From CAYJLW01 sp964370965 (GTDB lineage Bacteria; Actinomycetota; Acidimicrobiia; UBA2766): a stretch of 64,000 nt of DNA. Each line of letters begins with the position of its first letter. Positions within the stretch are counted from its first letter, which is position 1. The position numbers were made by a program, and so were the translations under genes. Positions 1-8,187 of the stretch are shown here, piece by piece. Under the pieces are notes generated by a model. It ran no database searches. It had not been told where the DNA came from and was given only the letters and a program-made list of their open reading frames with translations. The stretch is taken from the NCBI GenBank assembly GCA_964370965.1, contig CAYJLW010000004.1, positions 66,106 to 130,105 on the forward strand, written 5' to 3'.

Positions 1-1
1 C

Positions 2-934
2 CGCATCGGCGCCGGTCTCGTGCGCGACGGCCACGGCGACCTCCTCTGCGACGACATCTTCTGCCGTCCCGAAGGCCCGGCGATACTGGACTGCATCGAG
101 TTCGACGACCGCCTCCGTTGGGGGGACGTCCTCGCCGACGTCGCCTTCCTCGCCATGGACCTCGAACGTCTCGGGCGCCCCGACCTTGCCGGGACGTTCC
201 TCCGGGACTACCGGGAGTTCTCCGGCGAGCACCACCCCGAGAGCCTCGCCCACCACTACGTCGCCTACCGGGCGCAGGTACGGGCCAAGGTCGCCTGCCT
301 CCGCCACGCCCAGGGCGACGCCGACGCCGCCGCCCTCGGGGGACGCCTCCTCGGCCTCTGCCGGGCCCACCTCGAGGCGGCACGGGTCCGCCTCGTCCTC
401 GTGGGCGGGGCCCCCGGTACGGGCAAGTCGACGCTCGCCGCCGCCCTCGGTGAGGCCCGGGGTTGGGCCGTGCTCCGCTCCGACGTCGTCCGCAAGGAGC
501 TCGCCGGCCTTCCCCCGGGGACACCCGCCCCGGCCGCCCCGGGTGGGGGCATCTACAGTCCGGGGCACACGGGCGCCACGTACACGGCGCTCCGCGAGCG
601 GGCCGGCGCCCTGTTGGGGATGGGGGAGTCGGTGGTCCTGGACGCCTCCTGGACGGATCCCGCCGAACGGGACGCAGCGGAGCGCCTCGGCGACAGCCTC
701 TCCGCTGACGTCGTGGCGTTGCGCTGCGACTGCCCGCCTCATGTGGCCGCCGCCCGGATCGGCCTGCGGAGGGCCGAGGGTGGCGACGCATCCGATGCCG
801 ACGCCGCCGTCGCCGCCGCCCTTCGGGCCGCCGCCGGGCCGTGGCCAGACGCCGTCGACGTGGACACGTCCGCGGGCGCGGCCGGGGCGCTCGGCGCCGC
901 CCTCGCCCTCGTGGGCCCGTCGGGCGTCCCTTGA
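2..934 (+). CDS. Bifunctional APH-like / P-loop kinase fusion, 5' partial
   Basis: The reading frame is open from the window edge, so the N-terminus is missing and 310 residues are visible. The first visible residues hold the end of an aminoglycoside-phosphotransferase-like fold: an HGDLLCDD catalytic loop, in which the usual Asn is Asp, and then IEFDD as the metal-binding segment. A second domain follows with a Walker A motif GGAPGTGKST at about residue 135 and the layout of AAA_33/zeta-like small-molecule kinases. This fusion is known in actinobacteria and proteobacteria as an uncharacterised kinase pair; the substrate cannot be told from sequence. The stop overlaps the next start as TTGA, which suggests translational coupling. 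Confidence 0.8.
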   Translation, partial: RIGAGLVRDGHGDLLCDDIFCRPEGPAILDCIEFDDRLRWGDVLADVAFLAMDLERLGRPDLAGTFLRDYREFSGEHHPESLAHHYVAYRAQVRAKVACLRHAQGDADAAALGGRLLGLCRAHLEAARVRLVLVGGAPGTGKSTLAAALGEARGWAVLRSDVVRKELAGLPPGTPAPAAPGGGIYSPGHTGATYTALRERAGALLGMGESVVLDASWTDPAERDAAERLGDSLSADVVALRCDCPPHVAAARIGLRRAEGGDASDADAAVAAALRAAAGPWPDAVDVDTSAGAAGALGAALALVGPSGVP

Positions 935-1302
935 CGGCTGGGGGAGGCGAGCACTTCACCCCCCGCCAGAGCAGCGGCGCCCGTGCCCGGTACCTCGGCA
1001 TCATCGGCCTCCCCGACGCCGACTACGTGGACCCCGGGACACCGGTGACTCTGCCGCCGATCCCGCGCTACAGCGTCTTCGTGGCCGGCATGGCGCCCCC
1101 CAACCCCTTCGCCGGCGACGTGCCCTACCAGTTCCCGGCCGTGGCGAGCATCGACGGGGGGGACGGCAGCGTCGATCCCGTCGACCTCGACCTCGCCCAC
1201 CCCGCCTTCAACGTCTTCCGCATCCCGGCGGCGACGCCCGCCGACGTGCTGCAGTCCTTCCGTGCCGACTACTACACGCACTTCGCCGTGGTGGTCCGCT
1301 GA
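931..1302 (+). CDS. Hypothetical protein, 123 aa
   Basis: This gene is not recognised. The proposed TTG start at 931 overlaps the stop of the upstream kinase gene; a longer reading would begin inside that gene with arginine-rich shadow sequence. The protein is Pro/Asp-rich, without signal peptide or membrane segment. Its residue use (PPIPRYSVFVAGMAPPNPF, then VASIDGGDGSVDPVDLD) looks like a genuine soluble protein. Coupling to the kinase is the only functional hint. Confidence 0.5.
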   Translation: MTAGGGEHFTPRQSSGARARYLGIIGLPDADYVDPGTPVTLPPIPRYSVFVAGMAPPNPFAGDVPYQFPAVASIDGGDGSVDPVDLDLAHPAFNVFRIPAATPADVLQSFRADYYTHFAVVVR

Positions 1303-1326
1303 CCGCCGGGGGCGGCGGTCCCGGAG

Positions 1327-2031
1327 TCAGGCGCAGGCGGGCCCGCCGGGGTCGGGGGCGGCGACAGGCCCGGGAGGCGGTGTCCCCGTCGCCCCGGGTA
1401 CCGGGCCGGGGCCCCCGAAGTCCTGCACGGCCCACAGGGATCCGTCCGCTGCGCAGACCACGCCGATGCCCACGCGGTCGAGGCCCGGGGCGAGCAGGGC
1501 GGCGCGGTGCGAATCCGAGCGCATCCAGGCGAGGTGCGCCTGCCCGGCCGAGGACATCCCGGAGCCCAACATCACGATGTTCTCGGCCACAGCGGAGAAA
1601 CGGCCGCCGAGGGCGCCGATGAGGGCGTTCATGTCCTGGTGGCGGAAGCCGTTCGCCGCCATGTTCGCCGCCCATCCGCCGGCGGCGGCGCCGAGACCCT
1701 CGTCCCAGGCGAGCGCCGGGAGGCCCCGGGCCGCCCGCTCCGTGTTCGCGCGGGCGAGGAGGTCGGCGGCGACGGCCGGGCTGGCGACGGTGACACGGGA
1801 AGCGGATGCCGGGGCGACGGCGACCGCGCGGGTGACGCTCCGGCAGCGACGCCGCCGGCCCCGGCCGCGGCAGACCCGCCGCCCACGGGCCCGGCGTGAG
1901 CGGGCACGGCGTCGCCGGGCCGCAGCGCGGGCCGCGACCCGGGTGGGGGCGCTCTCCGGGACACCGGCAGACACCGTGTCCGGTAACAGGAGGGAGAGGA
2001 CGGCGAGGACGATCACGGACAGACGGCGCAT
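1327..2031 (-). CDS. Secreted CAP (SCP/PR1-like) domain protein
   Basis: This 234-residue protein starts with a clear signal peptide (MRRLSVIVLAVLSLLLPDTVSA). A low-complexity Arg/Ala segment follows to about residue 85, and then a CAP domain. CAP hallmarks are ARANTERAARGLPALAWDEGL, the GGWAANMAANGFRHQD helix with its His, an AENI segment and the HRAALLAPGLDRVGIGVV block. A Pro/Gly tail ends the protein. Bacterial CAP proteins are extracellular; their roles are mostly unknown. The start has a GGAG sequence just upstream. The gene is divergent from the acyl-CoA synthetase gene. The very basic linker is unusual but stays in frame. Confidence 0.85.
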   Translation of the reverse strand: MRRLSVIVLAVLSLLLPDTVSAGVPESAPTRVAARAAARRRRARSRRARGRRVCRGRGRRRRCRSVTRAVAVAPASASRVTVASPAVAADLLARANTERAARGLPALAWDEGLGAAAGGWAANMAANGFRHQDMNALIGALGGRFSAVAENIVMLGSGMSSAGQAHLAWMRSDSHRAALLAPGLDRVGIGVVCAADGSLWAVQDFGGPGPVPGATGTPPPGPVAAPDPGGPACA

Positions 2032-2088
2032 AGGGGTACGTCTCCGGGGAGGGGGTTCACCTTTGATAGCACGCCGGGCGGGGCCGCC

Positions 2089-2116
2089 GTGACACCCGGG
2101 GCGGCGGTCCTACTAT
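2089..2116 (+). promoter_or_regulatory. Leaderless promoter of the acyl-CoA synthetase gene
   Basis: A GTGACA -35 box (2089-2094), a 16-base spacer and a TACTAT -10 box (2111-2116) lie only six bases before the ATG at 2123. No Shine-Dalgarno is present, so transcription would start at or next to the start codon. Confidence 0.55.
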
Positions 2117-2122
2117 CCCGGC

Positions 2123-3760
2123 ATGGACACTGAAACCCTGCACCGCTGCCGCACCACGGCGAAGACCGCCCTCGCGGACGCCGGCGTCGTGTCGCGGGGC
2201 GCCGTGCACCTCGCCCGTACGGCAGCGGGGCGGGTCCCGCTGCGCCGACTCGGATCCGTCGTCCGCCTCCTCCCGGGCGCCCGCTTCGACCTCGGGTTCC
2301 TGTACACGCTGAACGCCGTGGCGCACCCGGACTTCTGCGCTGTCGTGGACGCCGCCGGACCTCTCGACTACGGCGACCTGAACGCCCGCGTGAACCGTCT
2401 CGCCCACCACCTCCTCGCCGTGGGGGCGTCTACGGGCCGTCTCGTCTACCTCCTCCCGAACTGCCGGGAGGCCGTCGAGGCCATGGGGGCGGCGGCGAAG
2501 CTCGGCATGGATCCCGTTCCCGTGAACACCCGCTTCCAGGCCGAGGAGGTGCGCTACCTCCTCGACCACCAACAGCCCGCCGCCGTCGTCGTCGACGAGT
2601 CGCTGCAGGACCGGGTGGCGGGCTGGCCCGGGCCTGTTCTGGTGCGGGGCGACTCCTATGAGGCGGCCCTGGCCGACGCCGCCGACACCGAGCCCGCGCC
2701 CCCGTCGCGCGAGAGCCACATGGTGATCCACACCTCGGGCACCACCGGTCATCCCAAGGGGGCCGAGCGGCGCATGGAGGCGATGGGGCGCCTCAGCATC
2801 CTCGGCTTCCTCGGAACCGTGCCCGTGGCCTGCGACGACCGCATGGTCGTGCCCGCCCCCATGTTCCATTCCCTGGGCATGGGGCTCACGACGATGGCCC
2901 TCGCCCTCGGGGCCACGGCCATCCTGCCGGAGCGCTTCGACGCCGAGGGCTTCCTGCGCGACGTCGAGACCTACCGGGCGAGCGCCGCCGTGGTCGTCCC
3001 GGTCATGCTGCAGCGCCTCGTGCAGCTCCCCCGCGAGGTCCAGCGGCGATACGACGTGTCGAGCCTCCGCTGGGTGCTGGTCTCAGGCTCGATGCTCCCC
3101 CCCACGCTGGAGGCCGCCGTCCGGGAAGTCCTGGGGCCGGTGCTCTACAACCTCTACGGCTCGACGGAGGCGGGCTGGGTGTCCGTCGCCACCCCCGAGG
3201 ACGCCGCGGAACGCCCGGGCACTGTGGGCCGGCGCCTGCCCGGCCTCGGCCTCCGCGTGGTCGACGGCGGCGGTGCCCCGCTCGAGGGCGGTGAGGACGG
3301 CGAGATCGTGATCGGGGGGGGCACGCTCTTCGACGGGTACACGGGGACCCCTTACCAAGACCGCTGGTACCCGATCGGGGACATGGGCCATCTCGACGAG
3401 GGGGGCTACCTGTACGTCGCCGACCGCAAGGACGACATGGTCGTGACCGGGGGCGAGAACGTCTACCCGGCGGAGGTGGAGCGGGTGCTCGAGGGCCATC
3501 CGGGTTTGGCGGAGGTGGCGGTGTACGGCATCGACGACTCCGAGTACGGCAAGGTCCTCTGCGCGTCTGTGGTGGCCAAGGCGGGGGAGTCCCTCGACCC
3601 GGCCGAGGTCGAGGCCTACTGCCGCGACCGCATCGCGAACTACAAGGTCCCCAAGCACATCTGGGTCACGGACGCCCTTCCGTGGAGCGTCACGGGCAAG
3701 ATCCTCCGCCGCCAACTCGTCCGTGAGGCTGAGGCGCGCCTGCGGGTGCCGGGCGCATAG
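2123..3760 (+). CDS. Acyl-CoA synthetase (AMP-forming, FadD-like)
   Basis: This 545-residue adenylate-forming enzyme would activate a carboxylic acid to its acyl-CoA through an acyl-AMP. It shows the P-loop HTSGTTGHPKG at about residues 203-213, the YGSTEAG motif and the YPIGDMGHL ATP-binding Asp. It also has the hinge and A8 region VADRKDDMVVTGGENVYP and the C-terminal catalytic lysine in SVTGKILRR. The length is normal for the family. The exact substrate is unknown; the order resembles fatty-acid or aromatic acyl-CoA synthetases of actinobacteria. It is transcribed alone and followed by two strong hairpins in the convergent gap. Confidence 0.9.
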   Translation: MDTETLHRCRTTAKTALADAGVVSRGAVHLARTAAGRVPLRRLGSVVRLLPGARFDLGFLYTLNAVAHPDFCAVVDAAGPLDYGDLNARVNRLAHHLLAVGASTGRLVYLLPNCREAVEAMGAAAKLGMDPVPVNTRFQAEEVRYLLDHQQPAAVVVDESLQDRVAGWPGPVLVRGDSYEAALADAADTEPAPPSRESHMVIHTSGTTGHPKGAERRMEAMGRLSILGFLGTVPVACDDRMVVPAPMFHSLGMGLTTMALALGATAILPERFDAEGFLRDVETYRASAAVVVPVMLQRLVQLPREVQRRYDVSSLRWVLVSGSMLPPTLEAAVREVLGPVLYNLYGSTEAGWVSVATPEDAAERPGTVGRRLPGLGLRVVDGGGAPLEGGEDGEIVIGGGTLFDGYTGTPYQDRWYPIGDMGHLDEGGYLYVADRKDDMVVTGGENVYPAEVERVLEGHPGLAEVAVYGIDDSEYGKVLCASVVAKAGESLDPAEVEAYCRDRIANYKVPKHIWVTDALPWSVTGKILRRQLVREAEARLRVPGA

Positions 3761-3803
3761 GGCGCCGCTCCGTGGCCGGCGTCGTGCGCATCGGGCGGGC
3801 GTC

Positions 3804-3849
3804 AAGGTGATGCCGTTCTCCCGGTATTCCGGGAGAACGGCATCACCTT
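3804..3849. repeat. Perfect 21-bp hairpin repeat, copy 1
   Basis: Two exactly complementary 21-base arms surround the four-base loop TATT. The core is TGATGCCGTTCTCCCGG and its complement. It is flanked by identical 10-base direct repeats GGGCGGGCGT (3793-3802 and 3850-3859), like a target duplication. It lies between convergent genes, so it could act as a bidirectional terminator, but related copies occur elsewhere. Confidence 0.85.
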
Positions 3850-3872
3850 GGGCGGGCGTTGGTCCCGGGGTG

Positions 3873-3928
3873 CCCCCAATCTGATGCTTTTGTCCCGGAA
3901 TACCGGGACAAAAGCATCAGATTGGGGG
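3873..3928. repeat. Perfect 26-bp hairpin repeat, copy 2
   Basis: Two exactly complementary 26-base arms surround the loop AATA. The arm keeps TGATGC and CCCGG but differs from copy 1 in between (TTTTGT instead of CGTTCT), with matching changes in the other arm. The outer arm ends are CCCCCAAT and ATTGGGGG. Confidence 0.85.
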
Positions 3929-3941
3929 GGGAGGGGGGGAA

Positions 3942-4259
3942 TCAGCTCACGACGACGTACTCGCCGCCTTTGACGGTGTGCTTGCCCTGTGAGAAGCGGG
4001 CCTCGACGTCGCCGTCGCCCTGGATGTCCTCGATGGCGCCGCGGTCACCCTCGGAGAGGGCCCCGGACTTCACGATCTCGATCGTGGCCCCCACGTGGCG
4101 TTCCACGACCACGTACTCGCCGGGGTCGACGGTGAAGGTGCCCGCCCGGAACCGCGCCTTGAGCCGGCCGTCGCCCTTGTCCTCGAGGACGGCGCCGCGA
4201 TCGCCGGGATGCAGGGCGCCCTCCTTGACGATCTCGACTGTCTCGGCCGGTTGCACCAT
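3942..4259 (-). CDS. Two-repeat KOW/SH3-like protein, 105 aa
   Basis: The ATG at 4259 has a good GGAGGAAAC Shine-Dalgarno; longer upstream readings are shadows of neighbouring genes. The protein is an internal tandem duplication of about 50 residues. Both halves follow the scheme EIVKxGAL, GDRGA, D-rich turn, KARFxxGxxTVxxGEYVVV (residues about 9-51 and 61-104). This looks like two small beta-barrels of SH3/KOW type. The role is unknown. It is the last gene of the TetR/FAH/SnoaL cluster, 14 bases after the SnoaL-like gene. Confidence 0.75.
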   Translation of the reverse strand: MVQPAETVEIVKEGALHPGDRGAVLEDKGDGRLKARFRAGTFTVDPGEYVVVERHVGATIEIVKSGALSEGDRGAIEDIQGDGDVEARFSQGKHTVKGGEYVVVS

Positions 4260-4273
4260 GGTGGTTTCCTCCG

Positions 4274-4612
4274 TCAGCGGCTGGGGCCAGAGTAGATCGC
4301 CAGGCGGGCGATGCGCGTCTCCGTGACTGTGAAGAAGTCGGCGATCTCGGTCATGGTGGCGCCCGTGGGCAGGTCGATCTCGACGGCCACGCGATCGCCG
4401 TCGACGACGAGGGGGCCGGGGCGGGGGTCGAGGGACATGACGGAGAAGATCCTGGCGTAGAAGTCGAGGATCGCGGCGCGTCCTTCGCGGGTGCCCGTCG
4501 ACTGGACGAGGACCGCGTCCTCTGCGAAGAGGGTGCCGAGGGCGGTCATGTCGGCGGCCCGGACGGCGTCGAAGTAGCGGCTCACGACCTCGGCGGGGGA
4601 GGGGTCGGCCAT
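4274..4612 (-). CDS. SnoaL-like / NTF2-fold protein
   Basis: This 112-residue protein has the small cone-shaped fold of the SnoaL/NTF2 family. Features are an N-terminal helix VVSRYFDAVRAADMTALGTLFAEDAV, a middle DFYARIF and the closing segment FFTVTETRIARLAIYSG. Members are isomerases, cyclases, dehydratases or simple ligand binders; the reaction cannot be chosen here. It sits 12 bases after the FAH-type hydrolase gene, so a shared catabolic pathway is likely. Confidence 0.75.
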   Translation of the reverse strand: MADPSPAEVVSRYFDAVRAADMTALGTLFAEDAVLVQSTGTREGRAAILDFYARIFSVMSLDPRPGPLVVDGDRVAVEIDLPTGATMTEIADFFTVTETRIARLAIYSGPSR

Positions 4613-4624
4613 GGTGTGGTCCTG

Positions 4625-5512
4625 TCAGGCCCGCGTGCCGGGCGCCGGGGGCCGCGGCGGCCCCGGGGACTCGGCCACGCAGCGGTTGCGCATGGTGCCC
4701 ACCCCGTCGATCTCGGTCTCGATCACGTCTCCGGGACGGAGGTACACCTCCGGGGTGCGGGCCATGCCGACCCCCGAAGGCGTGCCCGTGAGGCAGACGT
4801 CCCCCGCCCGCAGCGTGCAGATCGACGAGATCCACTCCACGAGGGCGGGGACGTCGAAGACGAGGTCGGACGTGCGCCCGTCCTGGACGACGTCCCCGTT
4901 CACCCGGCAGCGCACGCGGACGTCGGCCGGGTCGTCGATCTCGTCGAGCGTGACGATCGCCGGCCCGAGCGGGCAGAACGTGTCGAAGCTCTTGCCCATG
5001 GCGAACTGGGCCATGGCGGCGAACTGGATGCGCCGCTCCGAGACGTCCTGGGCGCACGTGAAGCCGAGGACGGCGTCGAGGGCCCGCTCGCGCCCGACGC
5101 GCCTCCCGGCGCCGGCGAACACGACGGCGAGCTCGGCCTCCCAGTCCGCTGTGGACTCGCCCGCGGGGAGGACGACGTCGTCGTGCGGGCCGCTGACGGC
5201 GGTGGGGAACTTGGCGAAGATCGCCGGGATCTCCGGGAGCGCCATGGCGGTCTCGGCGGCGTGGCTGCGGTAGTTGAGGCCCACGGCGTAGACCGCCCGG
5301 GGGTCAGGGACGGGCGGGCCGAGGCGGGCCTCCGCCGCTGGTGTGCCGCCGTCGAAAGCGCCCCGTTCCCAGAGGGCCTGGGCGTCTCCCCACTGCGTCG
5401 AGATCACGACCGTGGGGTCGGCGGAGATCGCCCCGCCGGAGGCGGTGGCGAGGTCGAAGACCTGGTCGCCGGCCAGGATGCCGGCCCGGCCGGCGGCGTT
5501 CACGAAGCGCAC
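4625..5512 (-). CDS. Fumarylacetoacetate hydrolase family protein
   Basis: This 295-residue protein matches FAH-family C-C bond hydrolases and decarboxylases such as ureidoglycolate-lyase-like or 2-keto-4-pentenoate-type enzymes. The N-terminal extension is followed by the core motifs VGLNYRSHAAE, FAKFPTAVSGPHD, a metal-binding EAELAVV, GFTCAQDVSERR, FDTFCPLGP and LTGTPSGVGMAR. The GTG start lies nine bases after the stop of the TetR gene, with weak Shine-Dalgarno, so it is probably read by coupling. The substrate is unknown; the regulator upstream suggests an inducible catabolic step. Confidence 0.85.
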   Translation of the reverse strand: MRFVNAAGRAGILAGDQVFDLATASGGAISADPTVVISTQWGDAQALWERGAFDGGTPAAEARLGPPVPDPRAVYAVGLNYRSHAAETAMALPEIPAIFAKFPTAVSGPHDDVVLPAGESTADWEAELAVVFAGAGRRVGRERALDAVLGFTCAQDVSERRIQFAAMAQFAMGKSFDTFCPLGPAIVTLDEIDDPADVRVRCRVNGDVVQDGRTSDLVFDVPALVEWISSICTLRAGDVCLTGTPSGVGMARTPEVYLRPGDVIETEIDGVGTMRNRCVAESPGPPRPPAPGTRA

Positions 5513-5521
5513 GGAGCGCGC

Positions 5522-6190
5522 CTACCGCGCCGGTGTGGGGGCGCGGCGCAGGGCTCTCTGGAGGCGGGACGCGCTGCGGTGCGCGTCGTCCGCCGTCATG
5601 CCCACGAGACGGAGCATCGCCTCGGTGTAGTCCCACTCGTCGTCCTCGTCGAGGACGCCGGTGAGCCTGCCGTACATGACGCCGACGGCGGAGCCGGCGA
5701 TGGCGAGGACGAGGACGGGGACGTTGGCTCCGGGGAAGAGGCCGGCCTTGGCCCCCGCTTCGAGGTCGCGGGCGAGACGGCCCACCATCGGGGCGCCGAG
5801 CTCGGCGTTGCCGCCCGTGAGGCGGACCACGAACCAGCCCCACAGCGGGTCGCGTGTCGCCATGCGCACCGTCTGGTAGACGGCGTTGGCGAGCACCTCG
5901 GCGGGGTCCGAGAGGGGGGCGCCGACCTCGTCGACGAGGTGGGCGTGGGCGGCGATCGCCTCTCCGAGGAGCGCGTCGACCACGGCGTCCTTGGATTCGA
6001 AGTGGTTGTAGAAGGACCCGAACGCGACGTCGGCGGCCTCGGTGATCTCCTGGATCGTGGCGGCGTCGACACCCTTCTCGCCGATGACGGCGCGGGCGGC
6101 GTCGAGGATCTGGCGGCGGGTGCGTTCGCGGCGGCGGGTTCCCCGGTCTGGACCGGTGGCCTCGGCTGTGGGGGCTTCTGTTCCGTTCAC
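5522..6190 (-). CDS. TetR-family regulator
   Basis: This 222-residue TetR repressor starts at GTG 6190 with GGAAG upstream. The helix-turn-helix lies at about residues 20-65: RRQILDAARAVIGEKGVDAATIQEITEAADVAFGSFYNHFESKD. The C-terminal ligand domain is divergent. It is the first gene of the minus-strand cluster and divergent from the flavin-dependent oxidoreductase gene. A palindrome in the shared gap (6229-6242) is the likely operator, so it probably controls both directions. Confidence 0.85.
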   Translation of the reverse strand: MNGTEAPTAEATGPDRGTRRRERTRRQILDAARAVIGEKGVDAATIQEITEAADVAFGSFYNHFESKDAVVDALLGEAIAAHAHLVDEVGAPLSDPAEVLANAVYQTVRMATRDPLWGWFVVRLTGGNAELGAPMVGRLARDLEAGAKAGLFPGANVPVLVLAIAGSAVGVMYGRLTGVLDEDDEWDYTEAMLRLVGMTADDAHRSASRLQRALRRAPTPAR

Positions 6191-6228
6191 GAGAAGGGTC
6201 TTCCGCGGGTCACTTGTGGTGAGTAGGA

Positions 6229-6242
6229 TATCAGAACTGATA
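6229..6242. promoter_or_regulatory. Candidate TetR operator
   Basis: The palindrome TATCAG-AA-CTGATA lies in the 100-base gap between the divergent tetR-type gene and the oxidoreductase gene. Confidence 0.5.
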
Positions 6243-6290
6243 ACAACCTCAATACCGAAAACGCCGCACCACGCATCCAGGAGGCACCGG

Positions 6291-7253
6291 ATGGCAACAA
6301 CCCCGAAGTTCGGCCTCATGCTCCCGCCCTTCAGCTGGCCCCTGGCCTCCCAGGCCGCCGAGGCCGCCGAGCGCCAGGGATTCGACAGCGTCTGGCTCCC
6401 GGACCACATGTTGAACCCCATGCCGGTGGGGGGCGGCCCGCAATGGGACACGGTGGAGGCCTGGACCGCCCTCTCCTTCCTCGCCGGGCGCACGGAGACG
6501 CTCCGCTTCGGCTTCATGATGCTCAACCCCGCCTTCCGCAACCCGGCGGTGTTGGCGAAGATGGCGGCCACGTTCGACCAGTGCTCCGGCGGCCGGCTCA
6601 TCTTCAGCCTCGGTGCCGGATACCTCGAGCAGGAGTACCGCACCTACGACCTCCCCTGGGATCCCGAGGCGCCCGACCGCCTCGGGCGCTCCCGGGAGAC
6701 CGCCCTCCTCGCCCGGGAGCTCTGGGCCCGACCCCATGAGGAGGTCACCTGGGAAGGCGACTACGTCTACGCCTACGACTGCCACCTCGGGGTCGACTGC
6801 CACCAGCGGCCCCATCCCCCGATCTGGTTCGGGGGCGACAGCCTCCCCAGTCGCCTCGTGATGGACGAGGTCTGCGGCGTCGGCCCGTCCGGCGGCTGGT
6901 TCATGCACCCGCAGCTTCTCGACGAGAACCTGGCGTGGTTCTTCTCCGAGAGCGCTCACGCCGAGGAGGAAGGCTTCGCCCTCGCCACCTACCTCGTCAC
7001 CCACATCGGCCCCACCAGCCGGCAGGCGGCCGAGAACGCCCGCTCCTTCGTGCCCGTGCACCCCCGCTACGAACGGGACTTCGGCGACACGCTCCGCCAC
7101 CAGGCGATCGGCACGGTGGACGAAGTCGTCGAGAAGGTGAGATCCGTGCTCGACCGGGGGGTCAACTACGTGGTGTTCGTGGCCGACCCCTTCACCCAGG
7201 TCACCCTTGCCGAGGATGTCCTCCCGGCCCTCAACCGTGTCCCCGTTGCCTAG
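6291..7253 (+). CDS. LLM-class (F420-dependent type) oxidoreductase
   Basis: This 320-residue TIM-barrel protein of the luciferase-like monooxygenase family has a strong AGGAGG before the ATG. Family features are FGLMLPPFSWPLASQAAEAAERQGFDSVWLPDH at the N-terminus, LRFGFMMLNPAFRNPAVLAKMAATFD, GRLIFSLGAGYLEQEYR and RPHPPIWFGGDS. In high-GC actinobacteria this subgroup mostly uses reduced F420, but FMN cannot be excluded. The divergent TetR and the FAH/SnoaL genes suggest it belongs to the same catabolic unit. Confidence 0.85.
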   Translation: MATTPKFGLMLPPFSWPLASQAAEAAERQGFDSVWLPDHMLNPMPVGGGPQWDTVEAWTALSFLAGRTETLRFGFMMLNPAFRNPAVLAKMAATFDQCSGGRLIFSLGAGYLEQEYRTYDLPWDPEAPDRLGRSRETALLARELWARPHEEVTWEGDYVYAYDCHLGVDCHQRPHPPIWFGGDSLPSRLVMDEVCGVGPSGGWFMHPQLLDENLAWFFSESAHAEEEGFALATYLVTHIGPTSRQAAENARSFVPVHPRYERDFGDTLRHQAIGTVDEVVEKVRSVLDRGVNYVVFVADPFTQVTLAEDVLPALNRVPVA

Positions 7254-7380
7254 CACAGGGGGGAGCGAGCTCCCCCCTGTGGGACCCCCCTCCTCGGCCC
7301 TGTGCCGCACAAGGGTGTCCCGGGGCGCCTGAGCCGCCCCTCACGCGGCGGTCGCCGTCCGCCCGATCGGAGAAACCGGC

Positions 7381-8061
7381 ATGGGAAGACCCGAGGTCCA
7401 GAGCCAGTCCGGGACGCAGGCCGCGGACCCTGCGCCCGTCGCGGAGGCGGTCGACATGTCGCCGTTCCGGCGACGGCGCGTCCTGCTCCTCCTCGTCGTG
7501 ATCGCCGCCTTCAAGACCGCCCTGCTCGTCCAGCAGCTCTCGATGGCGGCGGCGATGGCCCTGCAGGGCTGCCCCGAGGCGGGCGTGAAGATGAGCCTCG
7601 GGCCCAACGGTGGTCACGCCGTGGGCATGGAGAGCTGCAGCAGCGCCGCCGCCTTCGCCGCCGGGGTCGTCGCCTGTCTCGCCCCCCTCGTGGTCGCCAC
7701 CGTGCTCCTCCTCCTGTTCCGCCGCGGGACCCACCCACGGAACCGGGTCGTGTCGGCGTACCTGTACCTGGTGGCGGTGGCCGCCCTCGCCGAGGTTCTT
7801 GCCACCCTGGTCGTCTTCGGGATCCTCGGCAAGATGGAGGCCGCCATCCTCATCGAACACGGCGTCCCCTGGTGGGGTCTCGTGCTCGGCGGCCTCGTCG
7901 CCGGGGGGCTTCTCGCCTTCCCGGTGTGGAAGACGACGCCGTACTTCGCCACCGAGCTCCTCGGTCACGAACATCACCACGTCCACATCTTCCAGAAGGC
8001 CATCTGGTTCAAGCTCACCGCCGGCGTGGGCATCATGGCCGCCGTCCGCCTCTTCGCCTGA
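7381..8061 (+). CDS. Unrecognised membrane protein with His-rich loop
   Basis: This is a 226-residue protein with no recognised family. After a polar N-terminus, hydrophobic segments occur near residues 36-54, 83-112, 122-141 and 153-175, and a weaker one at the C-terminus. A GHEHHHVHIFQ stretch near residue 200 could bind metal, and two cysteines (CPEAG and ESCSS) lie in the first external loop. It precedes the molybdoenzyme gene by 126 bases. A role as a membrane partner is only a guess. Confidence 0.6.
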   Translation: MGRPEVQSQSGTQAADPAPVAEAVDMSPFRRRRVLLLLVVIAAFKTALLVQQLSMAAAMALQGCPEAGVKMSLGPNGGHAVGMESCSSAAAFAAGVVACLAPLVVATVLLLLFRRGTHPRNRVVSAYLYLVAVAALAEVLATLVVFGILGKMEAAILIEHGVPWWGLVLGGLVAGGLLAFPVWKTTPYFATELLGHEHHHVHIFQKAIWFKLTAGVGIMAAVRLFA

Positions 8062-8187
8062 TCGCCCAGGAGGACCACGCCCCCGTCTGTACGCGCAAGA
8101 ATGACCAGGGGGGCGCGCCACATGACCCGGGTGCGGACACGGCGGAACTCCCGCCTCCCCCGCACCCGACCCGGGAGAGGGGCAGCC

